Shown here: piece by piece, positions 52,773 through 64,000 of the stretch
Position numbering within the stretch: the first letter of the stretch is position 1
How the letters are laid out: every line of letters begins with the position of its first letter
Assembly: GCA_935421135.1 (NCBI GenBank)
Contig: OW285195.1
Span: forward strand, 11,252,391 to 11,316,390
Reading direction: 5' to 3'
Source of the DNA: Bugulina stolonifera
Taxonomy: Eukaryota > Bryozoa > Gymnolaemata > Cheilostomatida > Bugulidae
DNA: 64,000 nucleotides
Translations under genes and position numbers: made by a program
Notes under the pieces: model-generated
The model's database searches: none
Seen by the model: the letters and a program-made list of their open reading frames with translations, nothing else
Told to the model about the DNA's origin: nothing

Positions 52773-55700
52773 TCACTTTGAGATTCGTCTTGACTGGAGC
52801 ACAGTCTGGTACAACTCTTTATTAGAGCCTGACATAAAGGTGAAGGTCAAGTATTTCTTATTCAAGCTGATGGCAGCAAAACCACCAGCTTTGTCAGCAT
52901 TATAGAACTTAAGAGTACCTGCAGGTACATCCTTCTCGTGCCAGTGACTATCCTCTACTTTAGTAGCTGTACCAATCACCATGTAGTCCATTCTATGACC
53001 TGATGGTGACACTTCGTTCAGGTGCTATAAAATACATGCATAGTATAACAGCTATGGATACCGTACCAGGAATAATATTGCTGAGCTGCTAAGAAAAATT
53101 CTTTTTATTTAGAGTGGCTAACAGGTAGATATGTCGTTAAATGAAGAGAGCGACTGATAGAAAGTAAAGGTAAAAATATTCATGGGAGGTCAGCTGGTAC
53201 ATGGGAAACAAGAAACAATTCCAAATGATACCCAGGACTTTTAAAAATTGTCCACTTTGGCCTAGTGTGGCCCAAAAACTTTGATTTTTGAGCAAGAAAG
53301 GTCATGTCCTTACAACTGAGCATGTCAGCATGATTCTAATGGTGCAAGAAAAAAATAACTGTCAGACAACCTCTATAAAATAGCTGTCCAAACATTGGTC
53401 ATTTACTTGCATGGTAGAGGGTAATGTTTACTGTTCTAATAAAGTGTCCCCCAACCACAATACTATAATAGTATTCAATATATTTGATGTCAAAACTTAT
53501 CTACAGGGTAATGTAAAAGTTTGTAATATTTCATATAATCCAAGTAGGTCACATGACTGATTAGCATGTCCTCTTGGTTTAGAGGTGAACATTCTAGTCA
53601 GTTTAGCAAGATGAACTCATGACTTGTACATACATGTAGTATCATGAATATGCAGTGAAACACTGTAGGCCTACAATATACACAGGATAGTTATTCTATT
53701 AGAAGTTGTCTCCTCCAACTGGAGATGCACAGATAGTACTGCACATTGTTCACTCAACTACCAGCATGAATAGAGAGTAAACTGCACTAAACTGTTGGAA
53801 CTCAGGCTATACTGACCTGTAGAGTGTGATCATGTCCAGAAATATATGCAGTGACGTTATACTTGAATAGAAGAGGTCTTAGCCTGTGGACCAGTGTAGC
53901 TGTTGGTCCATGAGATGCTACTGAGTAGACGGGGAAGTGACCTCCCACAATCAGATAGTCGGCACTAAAATTCATCACATAAACAGGGTATATACATGTA
54001 ATAGTAGAGAATGGTCAAGTACAGACTAGCATTTATAATGACAACACTATAAATAGATTACTAATTCCTAGTAGCAGTAACCAGTTAGAACCTGTGAATA
54101 CACAGATAAATAGAAACCCTAAAGTCATAAACATCAGTCTAGTCACCTACATGTATAAACATTCTTTGCCAACCCTTAGAGGAAAAAATAAAGACAGCAT
54201 CAGTACCATAGGGAAATATGGAAACCCATGTGAATGTAAGAGATAAGACAACTCATAATGCAATGCCTAGTACAGAATAACTAATAATTTGTATATCTTA
54301 GCACCTGATCTAAGTTTCTATTATTTTCATCTACAATGTCCAGAGATAGTGGAATGTCTTAAGAGGGTAAAAGTGACACAAGAGAGATCAGTGCAATATG
54401 TAATCTAACCTGCTATTGGCTAAAGTAGTCTGAATCCACACCCAATGTTCCTCTGCTACCTCTTCTTTTACAAATGGTTTAGGAGAGCCATAGTCATCCC
54501 ACACTATCCCACACAGTATCATAGTGTCTATCATTACAAGCTGGACAGTGGCTCCATCTGGTGAGTGAAATATCTTTGTATAGTAATAGTCTGGATAATT
54601 CCTATAATTAGATATACATGTACATGAAATCATTCACACAGACTCTGTTATCCACACAAGCTTTCACCTAATATGGTGATTGGATAATACACAATATATA
54701 ATACTGTACAGAATGTAAAATAGAATAACATGCTTGGCTCTACCACTACTTTCCACTCAATGATATCAATGCATAACCAGCATGGTGTTTTTGGAGTTAT
54801 CCTCCCTTCTGGTGTGCATAAGCAATCAACATCCAATGAGAATAAAGGCAACATATTTGAATCTCATCCAACAAAGCAGGTAATTGTCATTTCAATTCTA
54901 ACTTTATCGTTTAAATCAACACATCAAAGAGCAACAACTCCCAAGTAACTCATATATATTTGTGAGAGAGTGGATAGTATTGGCAGTTATGACTCAGATA
55001 CTGTGATCTCTTACCTTAAATACAGTCTAAATATTAGAAAGATACACTTGACCTCTAGAAACAACACATATTACTATATGAACATGTCACTATATCTACA
55101 TTCTAGTACTGTATACCATTAATACTTACCATCGTTTAGAGATTTTGGTATAAGCTATCTGTGCACTGATATTACCAAAGTAGTCATGGTTACCGGCTAT
55201 ATGGTACCAGTCTGTCTGCAGTGAACCACCATTGTACACATTCTCAAATGTTTCCTGGAAAAGTGCCAATACACACAGTATAGTCTGTATATATAGACAC
55301 ACACAATACAATCATATTGACTCTCTTTATTATAACTATATTAGGAGTTGTTTTCTCCTTGTGTTCTGGAAATACTGAGAGCAAACTATGGTTATCATAA
55401 CAGTCAACAAGTATACAGCATGTCGACCAATTAGCAGTTTATATGTACCTATGGGATAATAGATGACTGATTAACTGACAGGATAACTGATTCACTGTCT
55501 CAATAACTGATTCACTGATAAATCAACTGATAATTCAATTCAATGACACTAGTGATGATTATAAAATAAACTAATAGTAGAAGTATCAGCAGCATCTGAT
55601 CTCTATCTCACATTTACCTACCTTCTCTAGTAAAATATTTCCTCTATCAAAATCTCAAGTTTTCCCGTCTAACTATTGCACTGCGACTTACAAACCTTGA

Positions 55701-56476
55701 GTTGAATATATTAATACTATTATATACTATTATACACACCAAACAAGCTGTTTACTATAATATACAATGTCTTCAATGCTGTTGAACTACAAGTAAAGCA
55801 ATAACTTGTTCTACAGATAGTACCAGTGTTACATACCTGAAACCTTTTATCATTCACATCTTTAACTCCAAAGAAATAAAAATTGTCACCAAGTCCTATC
55901 TGGAACTGTGTGTTTCTATGCTTAGCTTCAAAGTTCATAGCTTCAGCAACTCTGGTATTTATAGTAGTGTGGTAGGGATAGACAGGTGTACCACCCCAAT
56001 CACCAAGAACAAGGAAGTTAAGATCGGTGCTTTGGCTCGTCACTGGAAATATTACAAGAAAGTCTACCCAGTTCAGTCTTTAGATAGCATATTACGAGAC
56101 AAGTAATAAACACAACAAGTACTTGGGAGAATAAAATTATAATGGCAACACACCATACCAGCACAATTAAGTTTGACGCAAATCCATAACAGAGGAATTA
56201 AATAAAACGATTAGGTCATCATGGCAAGGAGTCTCACTCCTTGATCATGGTATCAAAGAAAGTATCAGGACAATTAAGTTTAACACAAATGGGAGAAGAG
56301 ATCATGTGTAGACTTTTATTTTGACAATGACAATCATAATCCATCCACAATGAAGGAATAAGGAGGAACGATTAATCGTAGTATCAGAGGAAGTAAAACA
56401 TACATATATATGACTTACCCACTACAAGCTGTGCAGTCACGAGCACTGAAATAGTTAGATCACTCATGTTAACCAT
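52773..56476 (-). CDS. Tartrate-resistant (purple) acid phosphatase, ACP5-like
   Basis: Exons in transcription order: 56476-56419, 56042-55837, 55254-55130, 54601-54410, 53964-53817, 53024-52773. They join in frame to 326 aa, close to the usual length of mammalian-type purple acid phosphatases. An N-terminal hydrophobic stretch (a second ATG lies at 56467) looks like a signal peptide, so the enzyme is probably secreted or lysosomal. Metallophosphoesterase motifs occur in order: [13 protein letters not shown] (with the metal-bridging Asp and the Tyr that gives the purple colour), GNHD, GHFPVYS and GHDH, giving all ligands of the two-metal centre. The family hydrolyses phosphate monoesters at acid pH. 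It lies between two TRIM-like copies but is unrelated to them. Confidence 0.92.
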
Positions 56477-56992
56477 AGTTGGAGTCAATGACCTCTAGCC
56501 TCAGTTCTCAGGGACTACAAGTCTACAGAATACTGCACTAGTTTATAAGTCATAGTTTGAATATGATACAATGTAACATATTGTAGTGAATTTTGAATAC
56601 AATCCCTATAACATAATTACACTACTGCGTGTGTTACACTGTACAATATCTAACCATATATTTACTAACTCCATAACTGATTGAAGTGGAGAGAGCTATA
56701 ATTGAAACCAACTAAAACTATTACCATTCATGGGCCGAGAGCCAGTGCGTGCATATTTATAAATTAATTGGGAGAAACGACTTGGACATAATGAAAGCAC
56801 TCGAGGGGTCTGATAAAAGGCGTAGCCCTTACAAGTTGGGTAGAGGATTGTGACTTATGTAAACAACTATTTGCCGATGGCCCATTGGTCGCTCAAACTC
56901 TGGGGGGACAGTTTTACTGTAATGCTGCTACTTGAATTACAATAAAGCTATTCTATTTTGATATGCTATATATTTTTGATATAGGCTTATAG

Positions 56993-57465
56993 GACTACCT
57001 AAGAGTCTCTCAGCTTATTTTCCTGCAGTACGGAGAGCCCAGAGTAACAAATGTACTCAAAATACCTTATACTGACTCTGACCTGAAAACATTGGTCAGT
57101 AATATGCATGCACAATAACATACATTATAGGAACACATTGTACCTGTTAAGAAGTTGTATAAGACTGCAATCCAGAGAATTGGTCAGGCTGCCCAGAAGG
57201 CTTTACCAGTTAACTTCGGTGTATGTGGTGTGTCAGGCTGTATGCTACCTACAGCAGAACATTACAATGTCACTATTCCAACTATTATACATTATTTTTC
57301 TGTTTTAGGCAGATTAAAATTTTATCACTGAAGCCTCGCTTAAGAAGGATAAAGAGAGGAAGCTTTGTTTCAAGGTATATTAATTATCACTATCAGAGAT
57401 GCCACACTCGAGTTAGAGACTCATTTTTGTTACTTCAAGCAATATTTTGCGGCCTATTAAAATGA
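56993..57465 (+). CDS. Tentative small gene of unknown function (5' end not found)
   Basis: Three stretches read as coding and are phase-compatible (all phase 0): 56993-57094 (contains YGEPRVTNVLKIPYTDSDL), 57131-57220 (KKLYKTAIQRIGQAAQKAL) and 57313-57465, which ends in a stop (LKPRLRRIKRGSFVSRY). An AATAAA at 57567-57572, about 100 bases past the stop, supports a transcript end. Weak points: the first intron would be only 36 bases, and the start is missing. A nearby ATG exon (56791-56839) ends in the wrong phase to join directly. If real, the gene is divergent from the acid phosphatase, whose start is about 500 bases away. No family is recognised. Confidence 0.3.
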
Positions 57466-59955
57466 CTTGAATGTATAGCTATCAAAACTTGTAGCTTAAA
57501 TTTATTGTGACTTAATAATAGTTATTTCCAATGACTTTTATCTCAGACACCATTATTTTTTATCTAAATAAATCTAATCTTATCTAATCTTTATGTTATC
57601 TTTAGCCTAAACAAGAAAGGCAGTGAACTGTAACTTGGTTTGTAGCTGATCAAGATAACATAGCAAAATTGAGTTTCTGGGAGCGCGCAAAATTTACATT
57701 GTAAGTTGAAAGTTCTGTTTAATTACTAAGAAGAACTGACTTGCAACTTGAGGAGTCCCAAAGAAGAGTTGGTCATGGCTACTCGGTTTCCAAAAAAACT
57801 TGCAAACATCTTGTTAGCTAATTGGTAATTACTTCGTTGATAGTGGCTCTTACACAGAACAAAAATATTGGCGACTTCTTACTTTTGTAGGATTTTCAAT
57901 ATCTCGTGAATGCGCTAAATTTTGAGAGAAAACATGATATTTATAAAATATTACCATTATTATAATCACGCATTATTTACCTCTAGGTGCATGCAAATAT
58001 TGTTTTTAAAAAGCGGAATGGGAAGTAGTTTATGTTACTTAACCAATCAGATTCAGGTGCACAAGGGTATATCGCGAAAGTTTCGTCATCGGTGTGAAGA
58101 TAAGAGAGGATAAATCTTCCCACAAATTTATATTACGTTCTACTACTAAACACTAAACTGCTCGAGTTGGCTGCTAAGTGTACCAGAATACCGAATGACC
58201 AACCCATACAGCGCTGTAAGCATTGCTTTTATTCCACAAACGAGATACTAATTGAGAGACAAGGTTCTATAAACCATCACATTTACACTGATGGGTGAGT
58301 GTCTAAATATCCTCCACCATGTGGATTTATGTAAGGGAACTCTTACTGTTGAGATCGAAATACTAGGTACAATGACTTCCGTTGCATAAAATATTTAGAA
58401 TAAGCTTTTGTTATTGGCTGGATATTGATCAGAGCCACTTGTAGACTGATACCACTCATTGCCTATAGAGCCATGCCAACAAACAGCTAAGTTACTCCGT
58501 TGAAGCTATCAGCTATCAGCTATCGGCCTCTCGTGGAGCCTTTATACTATCCTGATTACCTCTGGGTCAAGCATGGAACTCACTGGTAAATACAGAACAG
58601 AAAGTCTATTATGTATAACCAGGTACTTCCACTGGTATTCCTGAGGTAAGTCTTAGCTTGAACAGCAGATTGTATAAATTATGATATTTGTATTACACGA
58701 ATAAACACAGTAGAATGCATATAATAGTTACTTACAATAAGTGCCAACTACATGTAACTCTTGCTGTGTATAAAATATTCCACCTTTATATAGGTACAAG
58801 AGGCGGTACAACGAGCCAATAGGAAACCAGTAAGAAAATGATGTCAAACGACAACAGGAAGTCCAGACTGCGCAACATTCCTGGATATTACTGAATACAA
58901 ATTACTGCAACTGCAAGTCTGTAAATGTACAATAATATTATTTGCTGTACCATTTAACAAATGTAATAAACATATGTATGGCTTCCTCGAAATCTCTGTA
59001 TATCACTTCCACTCACCATGAAACTCTAGTCTATACTATAATGAGATATAAACCAATGTGTCAATATAGTTTTAGAAAATCATCAATCTATTCAAATCCA
59101 ATAATATAATTATAATCACTAGAAATATGTTTCTTTGTCAGAGTGTGTAGTAAAAATCAACAGCATCAAGAGTATTATGTTAATAAATTATAGCCATATA
59201 ATCATAATTGTGTTTTATATAATAATATAAATAAAGGTAGTGCTGTGTACCTTGTATATAAACAATATTGTGTTAAGTGTTTACTACTAAATACATGTCT
59301 AATATTTATAGAAATCAGTCTATAGTGTCTAGTACTGGCTATACTCTGGTATATTATCATCAACATGGTAGTAGTACATGTAGATAGACAGTGTCTGTGT
59401 GACTGTAACTGTAATATAATGAGTTAACTGAGTAACAGAAGAGTACTTGCAGAAGGCTGAGTACACAGGAAGAGGACAGCATAGCCTAAGATCCAACATA
59501 TATAATGGAGGGTCAAAATATGATTCCCTCAATGTAGTGATCAACAGCTTGGAAACTCGGTCTAGGGAAGGGTGTGATCTAAAAGTATATAGGAAATAAA
59601 ACATAGTGTATAATTATAGCCATACAATAGCCATACATTACATACAGTCCAATAATATAGCCATACATTGGTATTGGTATTACAGTCATACCATTTTAAT
59701 ATAATATGTTACTGGTACAGTGTTTATGGCAGCAACTTGGTGTTTGTTCAATAATTTGCACTGGCAGGATAAATTAATAAGCACATACAACGTAATAACC
59801 ACAACTGTACATGTATAAACAAGGGCCTTCCAGGTCATAGCTATTTAATACTTATCATACTGAGAGATTGGGAGAGGACAACTACTTATTATGCTCAATG
59901 TAACACTATACTATGTAACTCCCTACTATTTGATGGACACAAGGACTGTAGCTGA
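57466..59955. other. Intergenic region between the tentative gene and TRIM-like gene D
   Basis: Mostly AT-rich sequence with no supported exon. From about 59460 it becomes paralogous to the 3' flank of gene C (34390-34835), which marks the downstream limit of the C/D duplication. No RNA gene or complete mobile element is apparent. Confidence 0.5.
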
Positions 59956-62900
59956 TTAGTTGAGATGGTAGAACAGAATTTTACTAGAGTTATATCTTGG
60001 AACAATGAGAGTCTCACCAGATATCTCCAAGTCAGGTACAAATATTTCATCATTCAATGTAAAACTTTCCAGTTTAGAGATCAGTGTACCTGCAACAACA
60101 AATACACATACTTGGTATTTGGTAGTCTATGAACCTACCGTAATAAACAATATCTTACACTGATATAGCCAGGAGTTCTGCTTAACTGACTCTCTTCAAT
60201 TTAAGGGAAGGGGGCAGGTAGGACCAATCAATCTCCAAGACTTTATTATGAAGAGTAAATTATAGACTGGCGGCTATCTAGGCAGCAGTCTATTCATGGT
60301 ATGTGTTGTCAATTCATGAAGTTAGTAGTCTGAGAATTCTTACTTATAAAATATTTATAGTGACAGTGACTGTTTCTCTAAATCATATAACTCTGACATA
60401 CAATACATACAATACACAGTTGCAAGCATAGCCTACCTACCAAATATATCTAATCAGCAATCAATATTTGTATACTGCTCCTGATACAGTGGACTACTTG
60501 ATAAAATGAGAGTGCTGGTGATGAAGCCATTTTTGGAAACTTTTTGGAAATTTTTCAAATTGCAAAATTAAAGCCTATTAGAAGGAAGCCAAGCCACTTG
60601 TTTAAATAACAGGTAAATAATAATGTGGGCCAACATTATGACTTACTATTCTATATATTATTCCCACTTGGACATGCAGTATAAAGATAATATTGGGATA
60701 TTATATACCATAGCTTGGTCATAATTCCTACTTCTTGTCAGCTACCATTACCACTATATTATTATATTTACACTACAGCAAGTAAAATGTTGTAAACCAA
60801 ATGTGCAGTACAAGTATATAATATAGCAGATAACTTACAGCATTATAATACCAATTTATCATTCAATTCTAGATGCTCCAGTTATATTGTACAATATAAT
60901 AACATGAGAGTATAACATAATGTTACTAACTAACCAGTCTCTATATCCAAGATCCAGACAACAATGCCGTTCCCACTTCGGTGAGCCACAAGTACACATC
61001 TATTCTTGTAGCAGATCACACCTTGTGGTTCAGGTATATCCTTAGATATCCAGATGACTCTCTTTGTATTCAAGTCCAGTTTGAACACTTGAGAAGATTC
61101 AGTATCGGAAACAACTACACAATGTCTGTCTGCTGCACAGATAGCCGTGAGCCCATGGCTAAGTGTAGGACAAGGGATGTGTTTTATTACCCCCCCAGTA
61201 AGAGAGTAAAGGGTAAGCTGCTTGTTACGTCTGTTAGGAACTACAACCTTATCATCGACAATAACAAGTTTGTTAAACCATGGAAAATCCACATGATACC
61301 ATCCTGGAAAATTCCCATGCCACCATCTGGTGACCAGTGTCCCTGAGAGATTATATACATTAACACAGCGTACTCCCAGGTTACCCACAAGCGTATACAG
61401 TAGATCTTTATGCACAGTGATACCATATACCCAGTGACTATTAGTAATAAATGGATCAATGAGGTGATAGTTCCCATCAATTCTGTCTATCCCTTTACTA
61501 TGGCCAACGTAAGTTACACCTTCATATGTACATACAGTGCTACAATAACCACAATAACCAGAAGTACCAACAGTTTGTATAAGTGTGAGAGATTTAATAG
61601 GGCCAGGGGTCGTAGGGGGTACACAGGTCATAGGGGGTACAGGGGTCATAGGGGTCATATGGGGTGCAGGGGTCATAGGGGTCATATGGGGTGTAGGGGT
61701 TGTAGGGGGTGTAGAGGGTGCAGGGGTTGTAGAGGGTGCAGGGCTTGTCATTCCTTGACCTACACTAATAGATAGATCTGTTGTGGAGACGATTTCAACT
61801 TCTATATCTCTCTGTTCCCCTGTAAACACAGAGAAAGTATATATAACTGTATATAACACTAGATATACAGGGTTAATAGCTGTGGATACCAAAACACTGA
61901 CTAGTATAATAAGATGGGGCGTTACCAACATAGACTGGGAATCTAGAGCCCAGCATCTACTCAAACTCTATTGGATGACTTGAAACCCAGGACTCCCTGT
62001 TACTTATATGCCGAGACTAACATATACATTACAGTGAATAATAAATACATGTAAAACAGTACATACACACAATGATTTGTAAGCCGCTAAGGTACATACA
62101 TGTATCATGTACCTGGCATACTATGCTGATAACTTAACAGTGATATACTGTAACACATCTTGTAATATGACAACAGTTGCGCTGCCCACTAATGAACTAC
62201 TACAGTGTACAAAGTACAATAAATACTATTATACTGTAACCTATCTGTTTACATAGAGGGAGTAACTCCAATGATTGTTCATCACAATGATGTACATAGT
62301 ATTTGTGTTATACTCAAGTTAACACATGGAGCTGGTTAGTTAGGAGGAAGTAGTTACCTTTGACCTCTAAAGTCATCACATCACAGAGCTCTAGTTCAGG
62401 TATCTCAACTGATAACAGTTTCTGTATCTTATCATTAATTTCTGTATAACTCTGTACAATGTCCACCTGTATATATAAACCAATGGAAGTCAATATTATA
62501 TATCATAAACCTATTATCAAATAGTCAATAGAAACACATACATAGTATCCATGTGTTACTCTTTACAGGTCAGAGAGGATAGTAATTGTGTTCTCTTTCC
62601 TAAGTATATAGGCCTACACCGTACCCTCAATAGTAAAACACATTAGTAACACTTCAAAATAATACAGAGTTCAGTAGTTGTCTTCTCTCTATAATACTGT
62701 ACACACCAGATGGCTCTGCTTTAGTTGAGCTTCTATCTTCATTCTACTCTTACTCAGATTAGACCAGAGAGTTCCTACTTCTTCCTCCATATATCTGGTC
62801 AGGTCTGATTTAGTCTTAGTTCTCTTTGATAAGAACTCAGTCTCAAGTGTTTCATATTTCAGTTTCACTTCCAACAACTAAATCACAAAGTAGAGCAGCA

Positions 62901-64000
62901 CACACATGTATATGTAGATAGTGATAGAAATAAACTGAGAATTCATTTAAATACTCAGAGAAGGGAAGTGGACTATACAGGCTAGAAAAACAATTAGGTC
63001 ATATATTATACATAACAGACACACTCCGACCCGATGCTCCCAAACACAAGGATAAGGTCTAAGGCTAAATCATAAAGTATAGCTGCATGCACATTTATAT
63101 GTAGATAGTGATAGAAATAGTTAATCTAAATACCTAAAGAAGGGAACTGGACTATAGGCTTACAGCATACTCCGACCCGATTCCCCCCAACACAAGGATA
63201 AGATCTAAGGCTACATTAATATATTAAAATTATTATAAAGTGTGACCATAGAGTTAGGTTAGTGTAAAATAACTCCATAGCCATCACAGAATCATAGCTA
63301 CCTGTTGATCACGATGTTCATGGAGAATCCTTAATGAATCTGCCGTCTCAGTGTCAAAGTCTGATACAACTTTAGATATTCGTTTAAACAGAACTGATAG
63401 TCTATCTTCTTCAGTTAGTAGTTGATCTACTGTTACTAGTCCTTTAACCAACTCGTCAATGTTAACCAGCTGGTGAGCTGAACCTGTGTAAAACATAACA
63501 GACATATTAGAGGAGTGTATGCCGACAATATTTCAATAGTAGACCTATCAGTTACAGTTGAGATGAAAATGAGGCTGAAGAGCTCTACCACAGCGATAGC
63601 TCCCCTATGACTATCCAATGTTTAGTTTCAACCTCTTAGTTTCTAGTTGCAGACATTCATAGTAATAAAGAGAAGACAACTACAACTAGAATGCGTTATT
63701 GTAAGTAAAGTAAAAAGGCTGAAGAGTTCTACCACCTAATGTCTAGTATTCACCTCTTAGTTTTTGCTTGGAATTGAACAGGCATTCATTGATCGTGATA
63801 AAGGGAAGATAACTACAACCAATGACATCATAGATGAGGTCGATCATCAGCAAAGTTATTATAAAAATAGTTAATTTATTATTCTATTTAAATTTGGTAG
63901 AAAGAGATTGCAGAAATATATATCATGTTGACAAAACTCATTCAATGTAAAAATAATCTGAGTTTAGATTGGTAGACTAGAGGTACTTACCGTCATCACA
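59956..64000 (-). CDS. TRIM-like protein D, 5' end outside the window
   Basis: Exons in transcription order: 64000-63991 (the last bases of exon 3, cut by the window edge), 63483-63302, 62877-62707, 62466-62358, 61819-60935, 60089-59956. Lengths and phases match gene C except exon 7 (885 against 768 bases). The visible part encodes the coiled coil, nearly identical to C over exons 4 and 5, then a longer Pro/Thr/Met-rich linker, then the beta-propeller-like C-terminus ending LFYHLN. RING and B-boxes are expected beyond the window. It is a probable paralogous ubiquitin ligase with a diverged propeller, which may recognise a different partner (inference). Confidence 0.85.
61590..61760 (-). repeat. 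Coding tandem repeat in the Pro/Thr linker of gene D
   Basis: On the plus strand, GGGGTCATAGGGGTCATATG-like and GGGGGTGTAGAGGGTGCA-like units repeat. On the coding strand they give TPMTPAPHM- and PAPSTPPTTP-type repeats. The equivalent part of gene C (about 36145-36215) is much shorter. Repeat expansion explains much of the exon 7 length difference. Confidence 0.85.

Noticed and set aside
56791..56839. ATG-containing exon as first exon of the tentative small gene
   Set aside because: It ends in phase 1 before a GTAGAG donor, while all usable acceptors downstream need phase 0, so it cannot join directly.
57375..57396. A 22-base intron giving an alternative ending for the tentative small gene
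   Set aside because: It is too short for a metazoan intron, and the frame simply continues without it to a stop at 57463-57465.

Overview
The window is eukaryotic and metazoan: intron-rich split genes with GT/AG junctions, an AT-rich background and secreted or receptor multidomain proteins. The mix (a large receptor tyrosine kinase pair with a novel ectodomain, TRIM-like genes in tandem, dense short introns) fits a sponge (demosponge-like) genome best. That taxonomic call is inference, not proof. Exon structures were worked out by hand by joining reading frames. Each main gene model closes in frame: receptor A 1,259 aa, receptor B 1,172 aa, TRIM-like C 619 aa, acid phosphatase 326 aa.

Layout. 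0.6-17.6 kb (+): receptor tyrosine kinase A, 24 exons. 20.0-33.4 kb (+): its tandem paralogue B, also 24 exons, 20 of them identical in length to those of A. Both encode signal peptide, NHL-type beta-propeller, Sushi/CCP, IPT/TIG repeats, one membrane helix and an intact tyrosine kinase that most resembles the MET/RON group. B has lost most of its C-terminal tail to a stop codon, and a decayed remnant of that tail lies downstream. 34.8-42.7 kb (-): TRIM-like gene C (RING, two B-boxes, coiled coil, Pro/Thr linker, beta-propeller). 47.8-51.7 kb (-): partial copy C' (first three exons only), with an ACG in place of the start codon and the last RING cysteine changed. 52.8-56.5 kb (-): complete tartrate-resistant (purple) acid phosphatase gene. 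57.0-57.5 kb (+): tentative small unknown gene. 60.0-64.0 kb (-): third TRIM-like gene D, cut by the window end inside exon 3.

Repeats and rearrangements: a 2.95 kb almost identical duplication (38,093-41,042 and 47,711-50,659) covers exon 3 and intron 2 of C and C' and sits inside older, more diverged paralogy, which suggests gene conversion, a recent duplication or an assembly artefact. There are three minisatellites (30.7-31.2, 32.7-32.9, 33.7-33.9 kb), a tRNA-type SINE in a receptor intron (12.67-12.86 kb), an LTR-like insertion in intron 1 of C, and a GC-rich inverted-repeat element in both copies of the duplication.

Functionally, the receptors would sense an extracellular ligand and signal through tyrosine phosphorylation. 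The TRIM-like proteins are probable ubiquitin ligases. Any link between the two families is only positional here. No rRNA, tRNA gene, CRISPR array or bacterial-type operon was seen.
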